Below are positions 8,211 through 17,402 of a DNA stretch of 64,000 bases, in pieces. How positions within the stretch are numbered: the first letter of the stretch is position 1; each line of letters starts with the position of its first letter. The notes beneath the pieces are model-generated. The model was given only the letters and a program-made list of their open reading frames with translations. It was not told where the DNA came from and did no database searches. This stretch comes from Rhodospirillaceae bacterium (GTDB taxonomy: Bacteria > Pseudomonadota > Alphaproteobacteria > CACIAM-22H2): assembly GCA_022843945.1 (NCBI GenBank), contig JALHMR010000015.1, positions 49,302 to 113,301 on the forward strand. Reading direction: 5' to 3'. Position numbers and translations under genes: made by a program.

Positions 8211-9383
8211 TCAAGCGCGGGCTCCATAGCGTTCGACGAGACGCCGCAGGAACACCTCGCACAGGGCGATCTGGTCTAGGGCGACGAACTCGTTGGGCTT
8301 GTGCGCCTGGTCGATGTCGCCCGGGCCGCAGACCACGGTCGGAATGCCGGCCTCCTCGAACAGGCCGCCCTCGCAGCCGAAGGCCACCATGCCCGGCGGC
8401 GAGTTGTCGCCGGTGGCGGCACGCGCCACCTGGGCGATGTCGGCGTCGTGATCGGTGGCGAGGCCGGGAAAGCCCGAGATCTCCTCCCAGCTGAAGCCGG
8501 TATCGGGGCTGATCTTGCGCATCTCCGGCTCGAGCTCGGTCTCGGCGAAGCGCTTGACCTCGGCGAAGAGCGCGCGCGGATCCTCGCCCGGCAGGTAGCG
8601 GAACTCGAAATCGAAGGAGCAGTCCTTGGGCACGATGTTGAGCGCCGTGCCGCCGTGGATGATGCCGGTATGCACCGTGGTATGCGGGATGTCGAAGTCG
8701 CGGTCGAACGGCCCTTCCTTGGCGAAGCGCCGCGCCATGCGGCTGAGGAAGGCGACGGCCTCGGCGGCGTACTGGATCGAGTTGACGCCGCGCGGGGCCA
8801 GCGAGGAATGGCATTCGAAGCCGCGCACCCGGCCGCGGAAGCTGAGCTTGCCCTTGTGACCGCGGATCACCTTCATCGAGGTCGGCTCGCCGACCACGCA
8901 GGCGAGGGGACGCAGCTTCTGGCGGTCGAGCTCGGCCAGCAGCCGGCGCACGCCGATGCAGCCCACTTCCTCGTCATACGAGAAAGCCAGGTGGATCGGG
9001 GTCTTGAGGTTGGCCTTGGCGAATTCCGGGGCGAGGGTCAGGGCGACGGCGACGAAGCTCTTCATGTCGCAGGTGCCACGGCCGTAGAGCCGCCCGTCCT
9101 TCTCGACCACGGCGAAGGGGTCGGTGCTCCATTCCTGGCCGTCGATCGGCACCACGTCCGTATGGCCGGAAAGCACGATGCCAGGTCGGTCCTTGGGGCC
9201 GATGGTCGCGAACAGGTTGGCCTTCTTGCCGCTCTCGTCGAAAACCAGCGTCGATTCAACGCCGAGCTTCGCCAGGTAGTCACGTACGTAGTCGATCAGG
9301 GCGAGGTTCGAGAGGCGGCTCGTGGTGTCGAAGGCGACGAGGCGCCGGATCATATCGACGGAGGCGCGGCTGGGCGCTGACAT
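8211..9383 (-). CDS. argE: M20-family deacylase, acetylornithine deacetylase-like
   Basis: A 390-residue dinuclear zinc hydrolase. Metal and catalytic motifs are SGHTDVVP, GRGTCDMKSF and YDEEVGCIG, with the dimerisation domain in the middle (FRGRVRGFECHSS) and a last metal His in DQAHKPNEF. It matches ArgE-type N-acetylornithine deacetylases, but in this catabolic setting another N-acyl amino acid is equally possible. I chose MSAPSR at 9383; the frame extends to 9530 across the divergent gene's start and that extension is unlikely. It heads the reverse-strand hydrolase operon, divergent from the MlrC gene. Confidence 0.82.
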   Translation of the reverse strand: MSAPSRASVDMIRRLVAFDTTSRLSNLALIDYVRDYLAKLGVESTLVFDESGKKANLFATIGPKDRPGIVLSGHTDVVPIDGQEWSTDPFAVVEKDGRLYGRGTCDMKSFVAVALTLAPEFAKANLKTPIHLAFSYDEEVGCIGVRRLLAELDRQKLRPLACVVGEPTSMKVIRGHKGKLSFRGRVRGFECHSSLAPRGVNSIQYAAEAVAFLSRMARRFAKEGPFDRDFDIPHTTVHTGIIHGGTALNIVPKDCSFDFEFRYLPGEDPRALFAEVKRFAETELEPEMRKISPDTGFSWEEISGFPGLATDHDADIAQVARAATGDNSPPGMVAFGCEGGLFEEAGIPTVVCGPGDIDQAHKPNEFVALDQIALCEVFLRRLVERYGARA

Positions 9384-9477
9384 AAGCGGGGTTCGGTGTG
9401 GAGGTGGGGAAAAGGGATGGTTACTATGGCCCATAAACGCTTGATCTGCCAGCCCGCTATCGCATAACCGGAATGCC

Positions 9478-11019
9478 ATGAACGCAACCGACAAACGCGT
9501 CGCCATCCTCGGAATCATCCTCGAAACCAACGCCTTCGCGCCGCCCAGCAGCGAAGCCGATTTCCGTACTCTCTGCTATCTCGAAGGCGAGGCCATCGTC
9601 GCCGAGGCGCGCAAGCCCGCACCGGCCATGCCCCTCGAGGTCCCCGGCTTCATGGCCGGCATGGACCGGGGCGGGGCCTGGACCCCGGTGCCCATCGTGG
9701 TGACCGGCGCCGAACCGGGTGGCCCGATCGAGCATGGGTTTTTTACCCGCGTCATGGCCGACATGCGCGCGCGCCTGGTCGCGGCGGGCCGGCTCGATGG
9801 CGTTTATATCGTCAATCACGGGGCCATGACCTCGACGGCCGAGCACGATCCCGACGGCGCGCTCTACGCCATGGTACGCGAGGTGGTCGGCCCCGATGTG
9901 CCGGTCGTCGCCACCGTCGATCTGCACGCCAATATTTCGGAGCGCATGGTCGACAGCGTCGAGGCGCTGATCTCGTATCGGACCAATCCGCATGTCGACC
10001 AGGGCGAGCGGGGCGACGAGGCCGCCGAGGCGCTGCGCTGGCTGATGAACGGCGGCCAGGCCAAGTCGGCCTTCATCCGCCTGCCGATCACCCCGGCCAG
10101 CGTCACGCTGCTCACCGCGGCGGGTCCCTACGCCGATCTGATCGCCGAGGGACAGCGGCGCATGACCCCCGACATCCTCAACGTCTCGGTGGTCGGCGGC
10201 TTCGTCTTTTCGGACACGCCGAAGAACGGCATCGCCGTGATCGTCACCGCGCGCGGCGACCAGGCCAAGGCGCGGGCCCTGGCCCTGGATCTCGCGCGCG
10301 CCGGCTGGAAGGACCGCCCGCGCTTCGTCAAGAAGCTCACCCCGCTCGATGAGGCGGTGCGGCTGTCGGTAGCGAGCGGCAACGATCCATCTCGCCCGGC
10401 GGTGATCTTCTCCGATGCCGGCGACAACCCCGGCGGCGGCGGCCGCGGCAATACGACCTGGCTGCTGGCGGCGCTGCACAAGGCGGGCGCCAGGGGCGTG
10501 CTGGTCGGCGTATTCATCGACGAGGCGCTGGCCGCCGAAGCCCATCGGCTGGGCATCGGCGCCCGGTTCCGGGCAGTGTTTAACGAATTGGCCGAGACCG
10601 AGTTCTCGAAACGCTTCGAGGCAGATGCCCGGGTGGCGGCGTTGTCGGACGGCAAGGTCGTCGGCCGGCGCGGCATCTACGCCGGCCGATCGATCGACCT
10701 TGGTCCCGTGGCGGCGCTCGACCTCGGCGGCATCACCGTCGTGGTCGGCACGCGGCGCAAGCAATGCGCCGATCCCATCCAGTTCGAGTGTCTCGGCCTC
10801 GACATCGGCCGTGCCCGGACGGTCGTGGTCAAGTCGCGGGGCCATTTCCGGGCGGGATTTGACCAGTTTTTCAAGCCTGAGCAGGTGTACGAGGTGGACA
10901 CCGCCGGCCTGACCTCTCCGGTGCTCGAGCGTATCCCGTTCCGGCATCTGCCGCGGCCGGTCTTTCCCCTCGATGCCGGCGCCGAATGGCGCGAACCGGC
11001 GTGGGCAAAGGGCCGCTGA
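9478..11019 (+). CDS. M81-family metallopeptidase, MlrC-like
   Basis: A 513-residue protein of the MlrC (microcystinase C)/DUF1485 family. The N-terminal domain carries VNHGAM and TVDLHANIS, and the C-terminal domain carries SDAGDNPGGGGRGNTTW followed by a conserved DPIQFE region. MlrC cleaves linear peptides, including the last step of microcystin breakdown; most homologues have unknown substrates and commonly sit beside peptide ABC importers, as here. The gene is divergent from the M20 deacylase gene and upstream of the Dpp-type importer. Cytosolic: no signal peptide. Confidence 0.85.
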   Translation: MNATDKRVAILGIILETNAFAPPSSEADFRTLCYLEGEAIVAEARKPAPAMPLEVPGFMAGMDRGGAWTPVPIVVTGAEPGGPIEHGFFTRVMADMRARLVAAGRLDGVYIVNHGAMTSTAEHDPDGALYAMVREVVGPDVPVVATVDLHANISERMVDSVEALISYRTNPHVDQGERGDEAAEALRWLMNGGQAKSAFIRLPITPASVTLLTAAGPYADLIAEGQRRMTPDILNVSVVGGFVFSDTPKNGIAVIVTARGDQAKARALALDLARAGWKDRPRFVKKLTPLDEAVRLSVASGNDPSRPAVIFSDAGDNPGGGGRGNTTWLLAALHKAGARGVLVGVFIDEALAAEAHRLGIGARFRAVFNELAETEFSKRFEADARVAALSDGKVVGRRGIYAGRSIDLGPVAALDLGGITVVVGTRRKQCADPIQFECLGLDIGRARTVVVKSRGHFRAGFDQFFKPEQVYEVDTAGLTSPVLERIPFRHLPRPVFPLDAGAEWREPAWAKGR

Positions 11020-11150
11020 GGCGCCCTCGCCCGGCTTGCCAAAGAGCGGGAGTTCAGCGATCTTTGCTGAAACAACCGGGACTTAACGGTTTCCGGGCGG
11101 CTGCGGGCGGGGAATCGCGGCCGAATGACAGACAGGGGCGTGAGGAAGAC

Positions 11151-12743
11151 ATGAACCGGATGAGCTGGCGCGTGCTCGCGGGCGCTTTCGCCGCGGCGAT
11201 GATCTCGATTGCCAACCCTTTTGCGATCGGGCCCGCGGGGGCTCAGGATCTGACGATCGGCCTGGGTGCCAACGTCACCTCGATCGATCCGCACTTCCAT
11301 AACCTGTCGCCCAACAGCAATGTGGCGACCCATATCTTCGACAAGCTGATCGATCAGGACGAGCAGCAGAAGCTCGTTCCCGGTCTGGCCACCGAATGGA
11401 AGTCGCTCGACGACACGACCTGGGAATTCAAGCTGCGCCGCGGCGTGAAGTTCCACGACGGCAGCGACTTCACGGCCGACGATGTCGTGGCGACGCTCAA
11501 GCGCGTGCCGTGGGTGCCCAACAGCCCGTCCTCCTTCCGCATATACACGCAGGCGATCACGGCGCACGAGATCGTCGACCCCTTCACGATCCGCTTCAAG
11601 ACCGCGGCGCCCTATCCGCTGCTGCCGACCGACCTGTCGACCGTCTTCATCGTCTCGAAAAAGAACGAGCAGGCGCCGACCGGCGACTTCAACAACGGCA
11701 AGGCGGCGATCGGCACCGGTCCCTTCAAGTTCGTCGAGTACGTGCCCGGCGACCGTATCGTCGTGACGCGCAACGACGCCTATTGGGGCAAGAAGCCGGA
11801 ATGGGCCAAGGCGACGCTGAAGCTGATCACCAACAACTCGGCGCGGGTCGCCGCGCTGCTGGCCGGCGACGTTCAGCTCATCGAGGCCGTGCCGGCGACC
11901 GATTACGCCAAGCTCAAGACCAACGCCAACGTGGCGCTGTCGCAGATCGTCGGCAACCGGGTGATCTACCTGCATGTCGACAGCTACCGCGACCAGACGC
12001 CGTTCGCCACCGACAAGGCGGGCGCGGTGCTGCCCAACAACCCGCTCAAGGATGCGCGCGTGCGCAAGGCGCTGTCCAAGGCGATCAACCGCCCGGCGAT
12101 CAGCGAGCGGATCATGGAAGGCCTGGCCATCCCGGCCGGCGGCGTGCTCGCCGAGGGCTTCTTCGGCTCGAGCCCCAAGCTCAAGCCGGAAGCCTACGAC
12201 CCCGAGGGAGCCCGCAAGCTGCTCACCGAGGCCGGCTATCCCAACGGCTTCGGCTTGACCATCCACGGCCCCAACGACCGCTACCCGAACGACGAGAAAG
12301 TGCTGCAGGCCGTGGGCCCGATGTTCAACCGCATCGGCATCGACACCAAGGTCGTGACCCAGCCCTGGGCCACCTTCGCGTCGCAGGGCAGCGCTCCCAA
12401 CTACGCCTACAGCCTGATGCTGGTCGGCTGGGGGGCGGGGACCGGCGAGGTGTCCTCGCCGCTGCGCTCGCTGCTGATGACCGTCGGCCCGGGCCGCGGC
12501 GGCTCCAACCGCGGCCGCTACTCGAACGCCAAGGTGGACGAACTGACCAACCAGGCTCTGGCCACGGTCGACGACGCCAAGCGCGACAAGCTGCTGCAGG
12601 AGGCGACCGAGGTCGCCATGGCCGATGTCGGCCTGATCCCGCTGCACTACCAGATCAACGTCTGGGGCACGCGCAAGGGCCTCACCTACAAGCCGCGCGC
12701 CGACGAGTACACGCTGGCGATGTCGGTGTCGCGATCGAACTGA
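11151..12743 (+). CDS. Peptide ABC transporter substrate-binding protein, DppA/OppA type
   Basis: A 530-residue SBP_bac_5 family protein. The signal peptide ends near GPAGAQ (about residue 31-33). Family features include SIDPHFHNLSP, the KFHDGSDFTADDVV segment, GTGPFKFVEY and RVRKALSKAINR. It binds peptides, opines or similar compounds in the periplasm. I chose the ATG at 11151 (GAGGAAG upstream); the frame extends to 10986 inside the MlrC gene. It is the first gene of a complete importer (12820-17387). Confidence 0.9.
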   Translation: MNRMSWRVLAGAFAAAMISIANPFAIGPAGAQDLTIGLGANVTSIDPHFHNLSPNSNVATHIFDKLIDQDEQQKLVPGLATEWKSLDDTTWEFKLRRGVKFHDGSDFTADDVVATLKRVPWVPNSPSSFRIYTQAITAHEIVDPFTIRFKTAAPYPLLPTDLSTVFIVSKKNEQAPTGDFNNGKAAIGTGPFKFVEYVPGDRIVVTRNDAYWGKKPEWAKATLKLITNNSARVAALLAGDVQLIEAVPATDYAKLKTNANVALSQIVGNRVIYLHVDSYRDQTPFATDKAGAVLPNNPLKDARVRKALSKAINRPAISERIMEGLAIPAGGVLAEGFFGSSPKLKPEAYDPEGARKLLTEAGYPNGFGLTIHGPNDRYPNDEKVLQAVGPMFNRIGIDTKVVTQPWATFASQGSAPNYAYSLMLVGWGAGTGEVSSPLRSLLMTVGPGRGGSNRGRYSNAKVDELTNQALATVDDAKRDKLLQEATEVAMADVGLIPLHYQINVWGTRKGLTYKPRADEYTLAMSVSRSN

Positions 12744-12819
12744 CGGCGGCAGCGTCTAGGCCAATGCGGCCGGCCTCCCCGGGCAACGAGGGCAGGCCGG
12801 TCCGCTGCGGGAGGACGGA

Positions 12820-13797
12820 ATGACCGTCTTCATCATCCGGCGACTGATGCAGACGGCGATCGTCCTGGTCGTGATGTCGATGATCGTCTTCGTCGGGGTG
12901 TTCGCCATCGGCGATCCGACGGCCATCCTGATCTCCGCCGACTCAGACATGATCGAGCGTGAGCGCGCCATCGCGGCGCTGGGGCTCGATAAGCCGTTGT
13001 GGGAGCAGTATCTCTATTTCGTCGGCGGTGCCTTCCGCGGCGATCTCGGCAAGTCGTTCGTCTTCAACATGCCGGCCCTTCAGCTCATCCTGCAGCGCCT
13101 GCCGGCGACGCTGGAGCTGGCCTTCGCCGCCCTGGTGATCGCCATCTTCGTCGGCGTGCCGCTGGGCATGTATGCCGGCTACCGGCCGGAATCGCCGGTG
13201 TCCAAGGCGATTATGGCCGGCTCGATCCTCGGCTTCAGCCTGCCGACATTCTGGGTCGGCCTGATGATGATCATGGTCTTCGCCGTGCAGCTCGGCTGGC
13301 TGCCCTCGACCGGCCGGGGCCACACCGCCACGGTCTTCGGCGTCACCACCAGCCTTGTCACCCCGGATGGGCTGGCCCATGTCCTGCTGCCGGCGGTCAA
13401 CCTGGCGCTGCTCAAGCTGTCGCTGGTCTGCCGGCTGGCGCGCGCCGGCATGCGCGAGAACATGCTCATGGACTACGTCAAGTTCGCCCGTGCCAAGGGC
13501 CTCACGGCGCGGCGCGTGGTCATGGTCCATGTCTTCAAGAACATCCTGATTCCGCTGGTCACCGTGACCGGCCTCGAGCTCGGCAACCTGATCGCCTTCT
13601 CGGTGGTCACCGAGACGGTGTTCGCCTGGCCCGGCATGGGCAAGCTGATCATCGATTCGATCAACAACCTCGACCGGCCGGTGATCGTCGCCTACCTGCT
13701 GGTCACGGTGTCGATGTTCGTGTTCATCAACCTCGCGGTCGATATCCTCTATTCGGTGCTCGATCCGCGCGTCCGCCTGTCCGAGGCGAAGGGCTGA
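12820..13797 (+). CDS. Peptide ABC transporter permease, DppB type
   Basis: A 325-residue inner-membrane permease. The N-terminus MTVFIIRRLMQTAIVLVVMS and about six helices match DppB/GsiC, with the EAA loop around AKGLTARRVVMVHVFKN. It starts 76 nt after the binding-protein gene, preceded by GGGAGGA. It pairs with the DppC-like permease starting 2 nt after its stop. Confidence 0.9.
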   Translation: MTVFIIRRLMQTAIVLVVMSMIVFVGVFAIGDPTAILISADSDMIERERAIAALGLDKPLWEQYLYFVGGAFRGDLGKSFVFNMPALQLILQRLPATLELAFAALVIAIFVGVPLGMYAGYRPESPVSKAIMAGSILGFSLPTFWVGLMMIMVFAVQLGWLPSTGRGHTATVFGVTTSLVTPDGLAHVLLPAVNLALLKLSLVCRLARAGMRENMLMDYVKFARAKGLTARRVVMVHVFKNILIPLVTVTGLELGNLIAFSVVTETVFAWPGMGKLIIDSINNLDRPVIVAYLLVTVSMFVFINLAVDILYSVLDPRVRLSEAKG

Positions 13798-13799
13798 TC

Positions 13800-14723
13800 A
13801 TGGCGACGGTGCTGCCGCACGAAGGCGTCGAGAGCGCGCCGGTTGCGCCGGTGGAAACGCCGTGGCGGCGCTTCGCGGCCGATTTCCTGGAAAGCCCCCT
13901 GGCCGTCGCCGGTCTGGTCGTGCTGCTGCTGATCGTCGGCATCGCGCTGGTGGCGCCATTCATCTCGCCGCAGAATCCCTATGACCTGAACCAGCTCGAC
14001 ATCATGGATGGCAACCTGCCACCAGGCGCCAAGTCGGCTCCCGGCTATATCTACTGGCTCGGCTCCGACGACCAGGGCCGGGACATGCTATCCGGTATTT
14101 TCTACGGCCTGCGCATCTCGCTCGGCGTCGGCGTGAGCAGCGCCGTGCTGGCGCTGGCCATCGGCCTGACGGTCGGGCTGTTCGCGGCCTATGCCGGGGG
14201 CAAGGTCGAAGGTTTCCTGATGCGCGTCGTGGATATCCAGCTCAGCTTCCCTGCCATTCTCGTGGCGCTGATCCTGCTTGCCGTGTTGGGTGAGGGGACC
14301 TGGAAGGTGATTGCCGCGCTGGTTACCGTCCAGTGGGCCTATTACGCGCGCACGGTGCGCGGCACCGCGTTGGTCGAGCGGCGCAAGGAATACATCGAGG
14401 CGGCGCTCTGCCTCGGCCTCAGCCATCGCCGGGTGATGTTCCGTCACCTGCTGCCGAATTGCCTGCCGCCGCTGATCGTGGTCGCCACGGTCCAGGTGGC
14501 GCATGCCATCGCGCTCGAGGCCACGCTATCCTTCCTCGGCATCGGCCTGCCGATCACCTCGCCCTCGCTCGGCCTGCTCATCGCCAACGGCTTCGAATAC
14601 CTGCTCTCGGGCAAATACTGGATCAGCTTCTTCCCCGGCGTGGCCCTGCTGGTCACCATTGTCAGCATCAACCTGGTGGGCGACCAGCTGCGCGATGTGC
14701 TGAACCCGCGGCTGCAGAAATAG
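13800..14723 (+). CDS. Peptide ABC transporter permease, DppC type
   Basis: A 307-residue permease with the N-terminal oligopeptide-permease C domain (FLESPLAVAGLVVLLL), the periplasmic segment ISPQNPYDLNQLD and WLGSDDQGRDMLSG, and the EAA loop GLSHRRVMFRHLLPN. The ATG at 13800 follows the dppB stop by 2 nt, indicating coupling. It forms the translocation channel with the preceding permease. The same frame extends upstream through the dppB gene as a shadow. Confidence 0.9.
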   Translation: MATVLPHEGVESAPVAPVETPWRRFAADFLESPLAVAGLVVLLLIVGIALVAPFISPQNPYDLNQLDIMDGNLPPGAKSAPGYIYWLGSDDQGRDMLSGIFYGLRISLGVGVSSAVLALAIGLTVGLFAAYAGGKVEGFLMRVVDIQLSFPAILVALILLAVLGEGTWKVIAALVTVQWAYYARTVRGTALVERRKEYIEAALCLGLSHRRVMFRHLLPNCLPPLIVVATVQVAHAIALEATLSFLGIGLPITSPSLGLLIANGFEYLLSGKYWISFFPGVALLVTIVSINLVGDQLRDVLNPRLQK

Positions 14724-14737
14724 GGCGCGCCGGCGAG

Positions 14738-15721
14738 ATGTCCGATCCCACGCTCCTGGTCGAGGACCTGCGCACCGCCTTTTACACGAAGGCCGGCGTG
14801 ATCCGCGCCGTCGACGGTGTCAGCTTCCAGGTGGGGCGCGGCAAGATTCTCGGGCTGGTCGGGGAGTCCGGCTCCGGCAAGTCGGTGACCGGCTTTTCCA
14901 TCATGGGCCTGGTCGATCCTCCGGGCCGCATCGACGGCGGGCGCATCCTGTTCCAGGGCCGCAACATCGTCGGCCTGCCGGAGCCCGAGATGCGGGCGCT
15001 GCGCGGCTCGCGCCTGGCGATGATCTTCCAGGACCCGATGATGACCCTCAACCCGGTCCTGCGCATCGACACCCAGATGATCGAGGCGGTGAAGGCCCAT
15101 CATCCGGAGGTCAGCGACGCCGAGGCCCGGGCGCGCGCCCGCGATACGCTGGGGCAGGTCGGCATCCCGTCGCCCGACGAGCGCCTGAAATCCTATCCGC
15201 ACCAGTTTTCGGGCGGCATGCGCCAGCGCGTGGCCATCGCCACGGCGCTGCTCAACAAGCCGGACCTGATCATCGCCGACGAGCCGACCACGGCGCTCGA
15301 CGTCACCATCCAGGGCCAGATCCTGTTCGAGGTCCAGAAGCTTGCCCGCCAGACCGGGACCGCGCTGATCTGGATCACCCATGACCTGTCGGTCGTGGCC
15401 TCGCTGGCCGACGAGGTCTGCGTGATGTACGCCGGGCGCGTTGTCGAGCAGGGCAGCGTCGACGACGTCCTCGATCACCCGACGCATCCCTATACCGAGG
15501 GTCTGCTGCGTTCGGTGCCCAGCGCCAACCCGCGCGGTCAGCCCTTGCGCCAGATCCCGGGCATGACGCCCTCGCTGCTGCGCCTGCCGCCGGGCTGCGC
15601 CTTCCGCCAGCGCTGCGAGCGGGCCAGCGCCGTGTGCGCCACGGCTCCGGAAATCACGGTGCCGGTGCCGGGCCGCCGGGTGCGCTGTTTCCACCCGATC
15701 CTTGCCACGGTGCCGGCATGA
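14738..15721 (+). CDS. Peptide ABC transporter ATP-binding protein, DppD type
   Basis: A 327-residue ATPase. Walker A is GESGSGKS, the signature FSGGMRQR and the Walker B IIADEPTTALD. The C-terminal oligopeptide/dipeptide domain carries CAFRQRCERASAVC, whose Cys pattern binds an iron-sulfur cluster in characterised DppD proteins. It starts at ATG 14738 after GGCGAG. Its stop overlaps the nicotinamidase ATG (ATGA), so the next gene is translationally coupled. Confidence 0.9.
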   Translation: MSDPTLLVEDLRTAFYTKAGVIRAVDGVSFQVGRGKILGLVGESGSGKSVTGFSIMGLVDPPGRIDGGRILFQGRNIVGLPEPEMRALRGSRLAMIFQDPMMTLNPVLRIDTQMIEAVKAHHPEVSDAEARARARDTLGQVGIPSPDERLKSYPHQFSGGMRQRVAIATALLNKPDLIIADEPTTALDVTIQGQILFEVQKLARQTGTALIWITHDLSVVASLADEVCVMYAGRVVEQGSVDDVLDHPTHPYTEGLLRSVPSANPRGQPLRQIPGMTPSLLRLPPGCAFRQRCERASAVCATAPEITVPVPGRRVRCFHPILATVPA

Positions 15722-16353
15722 GCCGCGACGCCGACATCCTGTTGGTCGTCGACGTGCAGAATGATTTCTGTCCGGGCGGCGCGCTGGCCGTCGCCGGGGG
15801 CAACCAGGTCGTGCCGCTGATCAATCGCCTCAGCGGGCGCTTCGCTCATGTCGTGTTGACCCAGGACTGGCATTCGCCGAAGCATCAATCCTTCGCCTCC
15901 GTTCATCCGGGCCGCCAGCCCTTCGAGATGGCCGAACTGCCGTACGGCGCGCAGATCCTGTGGCCGGACCATTGCGTGCAGGGAACGCGCGGCGCCGAGT
16001 TCCACGCCGACCTCGATACACGGCGCGCCGAGTTGGTCGTCCGCAAAGGTTTCCGCCCGTCCATCGATTCCTACTCGGCTTTTTTCGAGAACGATCGCCG
16101 CACGCCGACCGGGCTTGGCGGGGCCTTGCGCGAGCGCGGCGTTCGCCGCCTGTTCATCGTCGGCCTGGCGACGGATTTCTGTGTGCGTTACTCGGCCGAG
16201 GACGCGCGGCGGCTGGGTTTCGACGCCGTGGTGATCGAGGATGCCTGCCGCGGGATCGACACCGGCGGCTCGATGGCGGCGACCACCGCGAGCTTCCGGC
16301 AGAACGGCGTGCGTGTCGTGACCTCGTCGGCGCTGGATCAGGAGGCGGCATGA
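15718..16353 (+). CDS. pncA: Nicotinamidase/isochorismatase-family amidase
   Basis: A 211-residue isochorismatase-fold hydrolase. The catalytic triad of nicotinamidases is visible: D12 (VVDVQNDF), K110 (VRKGF) and C155 (ATDFCVRYS). The metal ligands D50, H52 and H86 (TQDWHSP, WPDHC) are also present. The reaction is nicotinamide to nicotinate plus ammonia, feeding NAD salvage. The gene is embedded between dppD and dppF with ATGA overlaps on both sides, so it may act on an imported amide instead of, or as well as, nicotinamide. Length fits PncA. Confidence 0.85.
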   Translation: MSRDADILLVVDVQNDFCPGGALAVAGGNQVVPLINRLSGRFAHVVLTQDWHSPKHQSFASVHPGRQPFEMAELPYGAQILWPDHCVQGTRGAEFHADLDTRRAELVVRKGFRPSIDSYSAFFENDRRTPTGLGGALRERGVRRLFIVGLATDFCVRYSAEDARRLGFDAVVIEDACRGIDTGGSMAATTASFRQNGVRVVTSSALDQEAA

Positions 16354-17387
16354 GCGAGGTAGCGCGATCCCGCGATCCCGTTCCTGAGCCGGCTGCGGTC
16401 CCGCTGATCGAGCTCCGGCGGGTCAGCCGGCGTTTCTCCAAGCCGCTCGATGCGGCCGCCAAAGTCGCCAACTTTCTCGGTGCCGGCATGCGCGAGGAGG
16501 TGGTGCATGCCGTCGACACTGTCGACCTTCACGTCATGCCCGGCGAGGTCGTCGGCCTGGTCGGCGAGTCTGGCTGCGGCAAGTCGACCCTCGGCCGGAT
16601 CGCCGCCGGCATCCTGAAGCCATCGGCCGGCACCGTTCTCTTTCGCGGCAAGGACGTCACCACCATGCACGGCGCCGAGGCGCGGGCCGCCACCCTTGCC
16701 GTGCAGATGATCTTTCAGGATCCCTTCGCCTCGCTCAACCCGCGCCTGCGCGTGGCGGACATCATCGGCGAGGCGCCGCTCTATCATGGCCTGACCACGC
16801 GCGAAGAGCTCGAGCGCTACGTGGGCGAGATGATGCGCCGGGTCGGCCTCGACGCCAGTTTCCGGCGCCGCTACCCGCACCAGTTCTCGGGCGGTCAGCG
16901 CCAGCGGATCGGTATCGCCCGGGCGCTGGCCGTGCGGCCGGAATGCATCGTCTGCGACGAGGCCGTGGCGGCACTCGACGTCTCAATCCAGGCGCAGGTG
17001 CTGAACCTGTTCATGCGGCTCCGCGAGGAGCTGAATCTCACCTACCTCTTTATCAGCCACGATCTCGGCGTGGTCCGGCACCTGTCCGACCGGGTGGTCA
17101 TCATGTATCTCGGCCGGGTGGTCGAGCAGGGGCCGGCCGAAGCGCTGTTCGAGAAGCCCAACCACCCCTACACGGTGGCGCTGCTCGCCGAGATCCCGCG
17201 GCTCGACACCCGCCGCCGGCAGTTCGTGCCGATCAAGGGCGAGATTCCCTCGCCGCTGGACCCGCCCAGCGGTTGTCATTTCCACCCCCGCTGCCCGCAT
17301 GCCATGGCGCGCTGCCGCGTCGAGGCGCCGGCGCTCAAGGAGATTGCGCCTGGCCGGTATTCGGCCTGCCATCTCAACGACGGCTGA
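16350..17387 (+). CDS. Peptide ABC transporter ATP-binding protein, DppF type
   Basis: A 345-residue ATPase. Walker A is GESGCGKST, the signature FSGGQRQR and the Walker B IVCDEAVAALD, with the C-terminal oligopeptide domain (SGCHFHPRCPHAMARC). Walker B reads DEAVAALD, as in many DppF proteins. The ATG at 16350 overlaps the nicotinamidase stop. With the DppD-like ATPase it powers the importer encoded from 11151. It ends the operon 15 nt before the PPK2 gene. Confidence 0.9.
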   Translation: MSEVARSRDPVPEPAAVPLIELRRVSRRFSKPLDAAAKVANFLGAGMREEVVHAVDTVDLHVMPGEVVGLVGESGCGKSTLGRIAAGILKPSAGTVLFRGKDVTTMHGAEARAATLAVQMIFQDPFASLNPRLRVADIIGEAPLYHGLTTREELERYVGEMMRRVGLDASFRRRYPHQFSGGQRQRIGIARALAVRPECIVCDEAVAALDVSIQAQVLNLFMRLREELNLTYLFISHDLGVVRHLSDRVVIMYLGRVVEQGPAEALFEKPNHPYTVALLAEIPRLDTRRRQFVPIKGEIPSPLDPPSGCHFHPRCPHAMARCRVEAPALKEIAPGRYSACHLNDG

Positions 17388-17402
17388 AACGACGGCTCAT
17401 TC

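Noticed and set aside
10677..12647. Reverse-strand frame of 656 codons opposite the MlrC and DppA-type genes
   Set aside because: A shadow produced by GC-rich codon structure; no domain seen.
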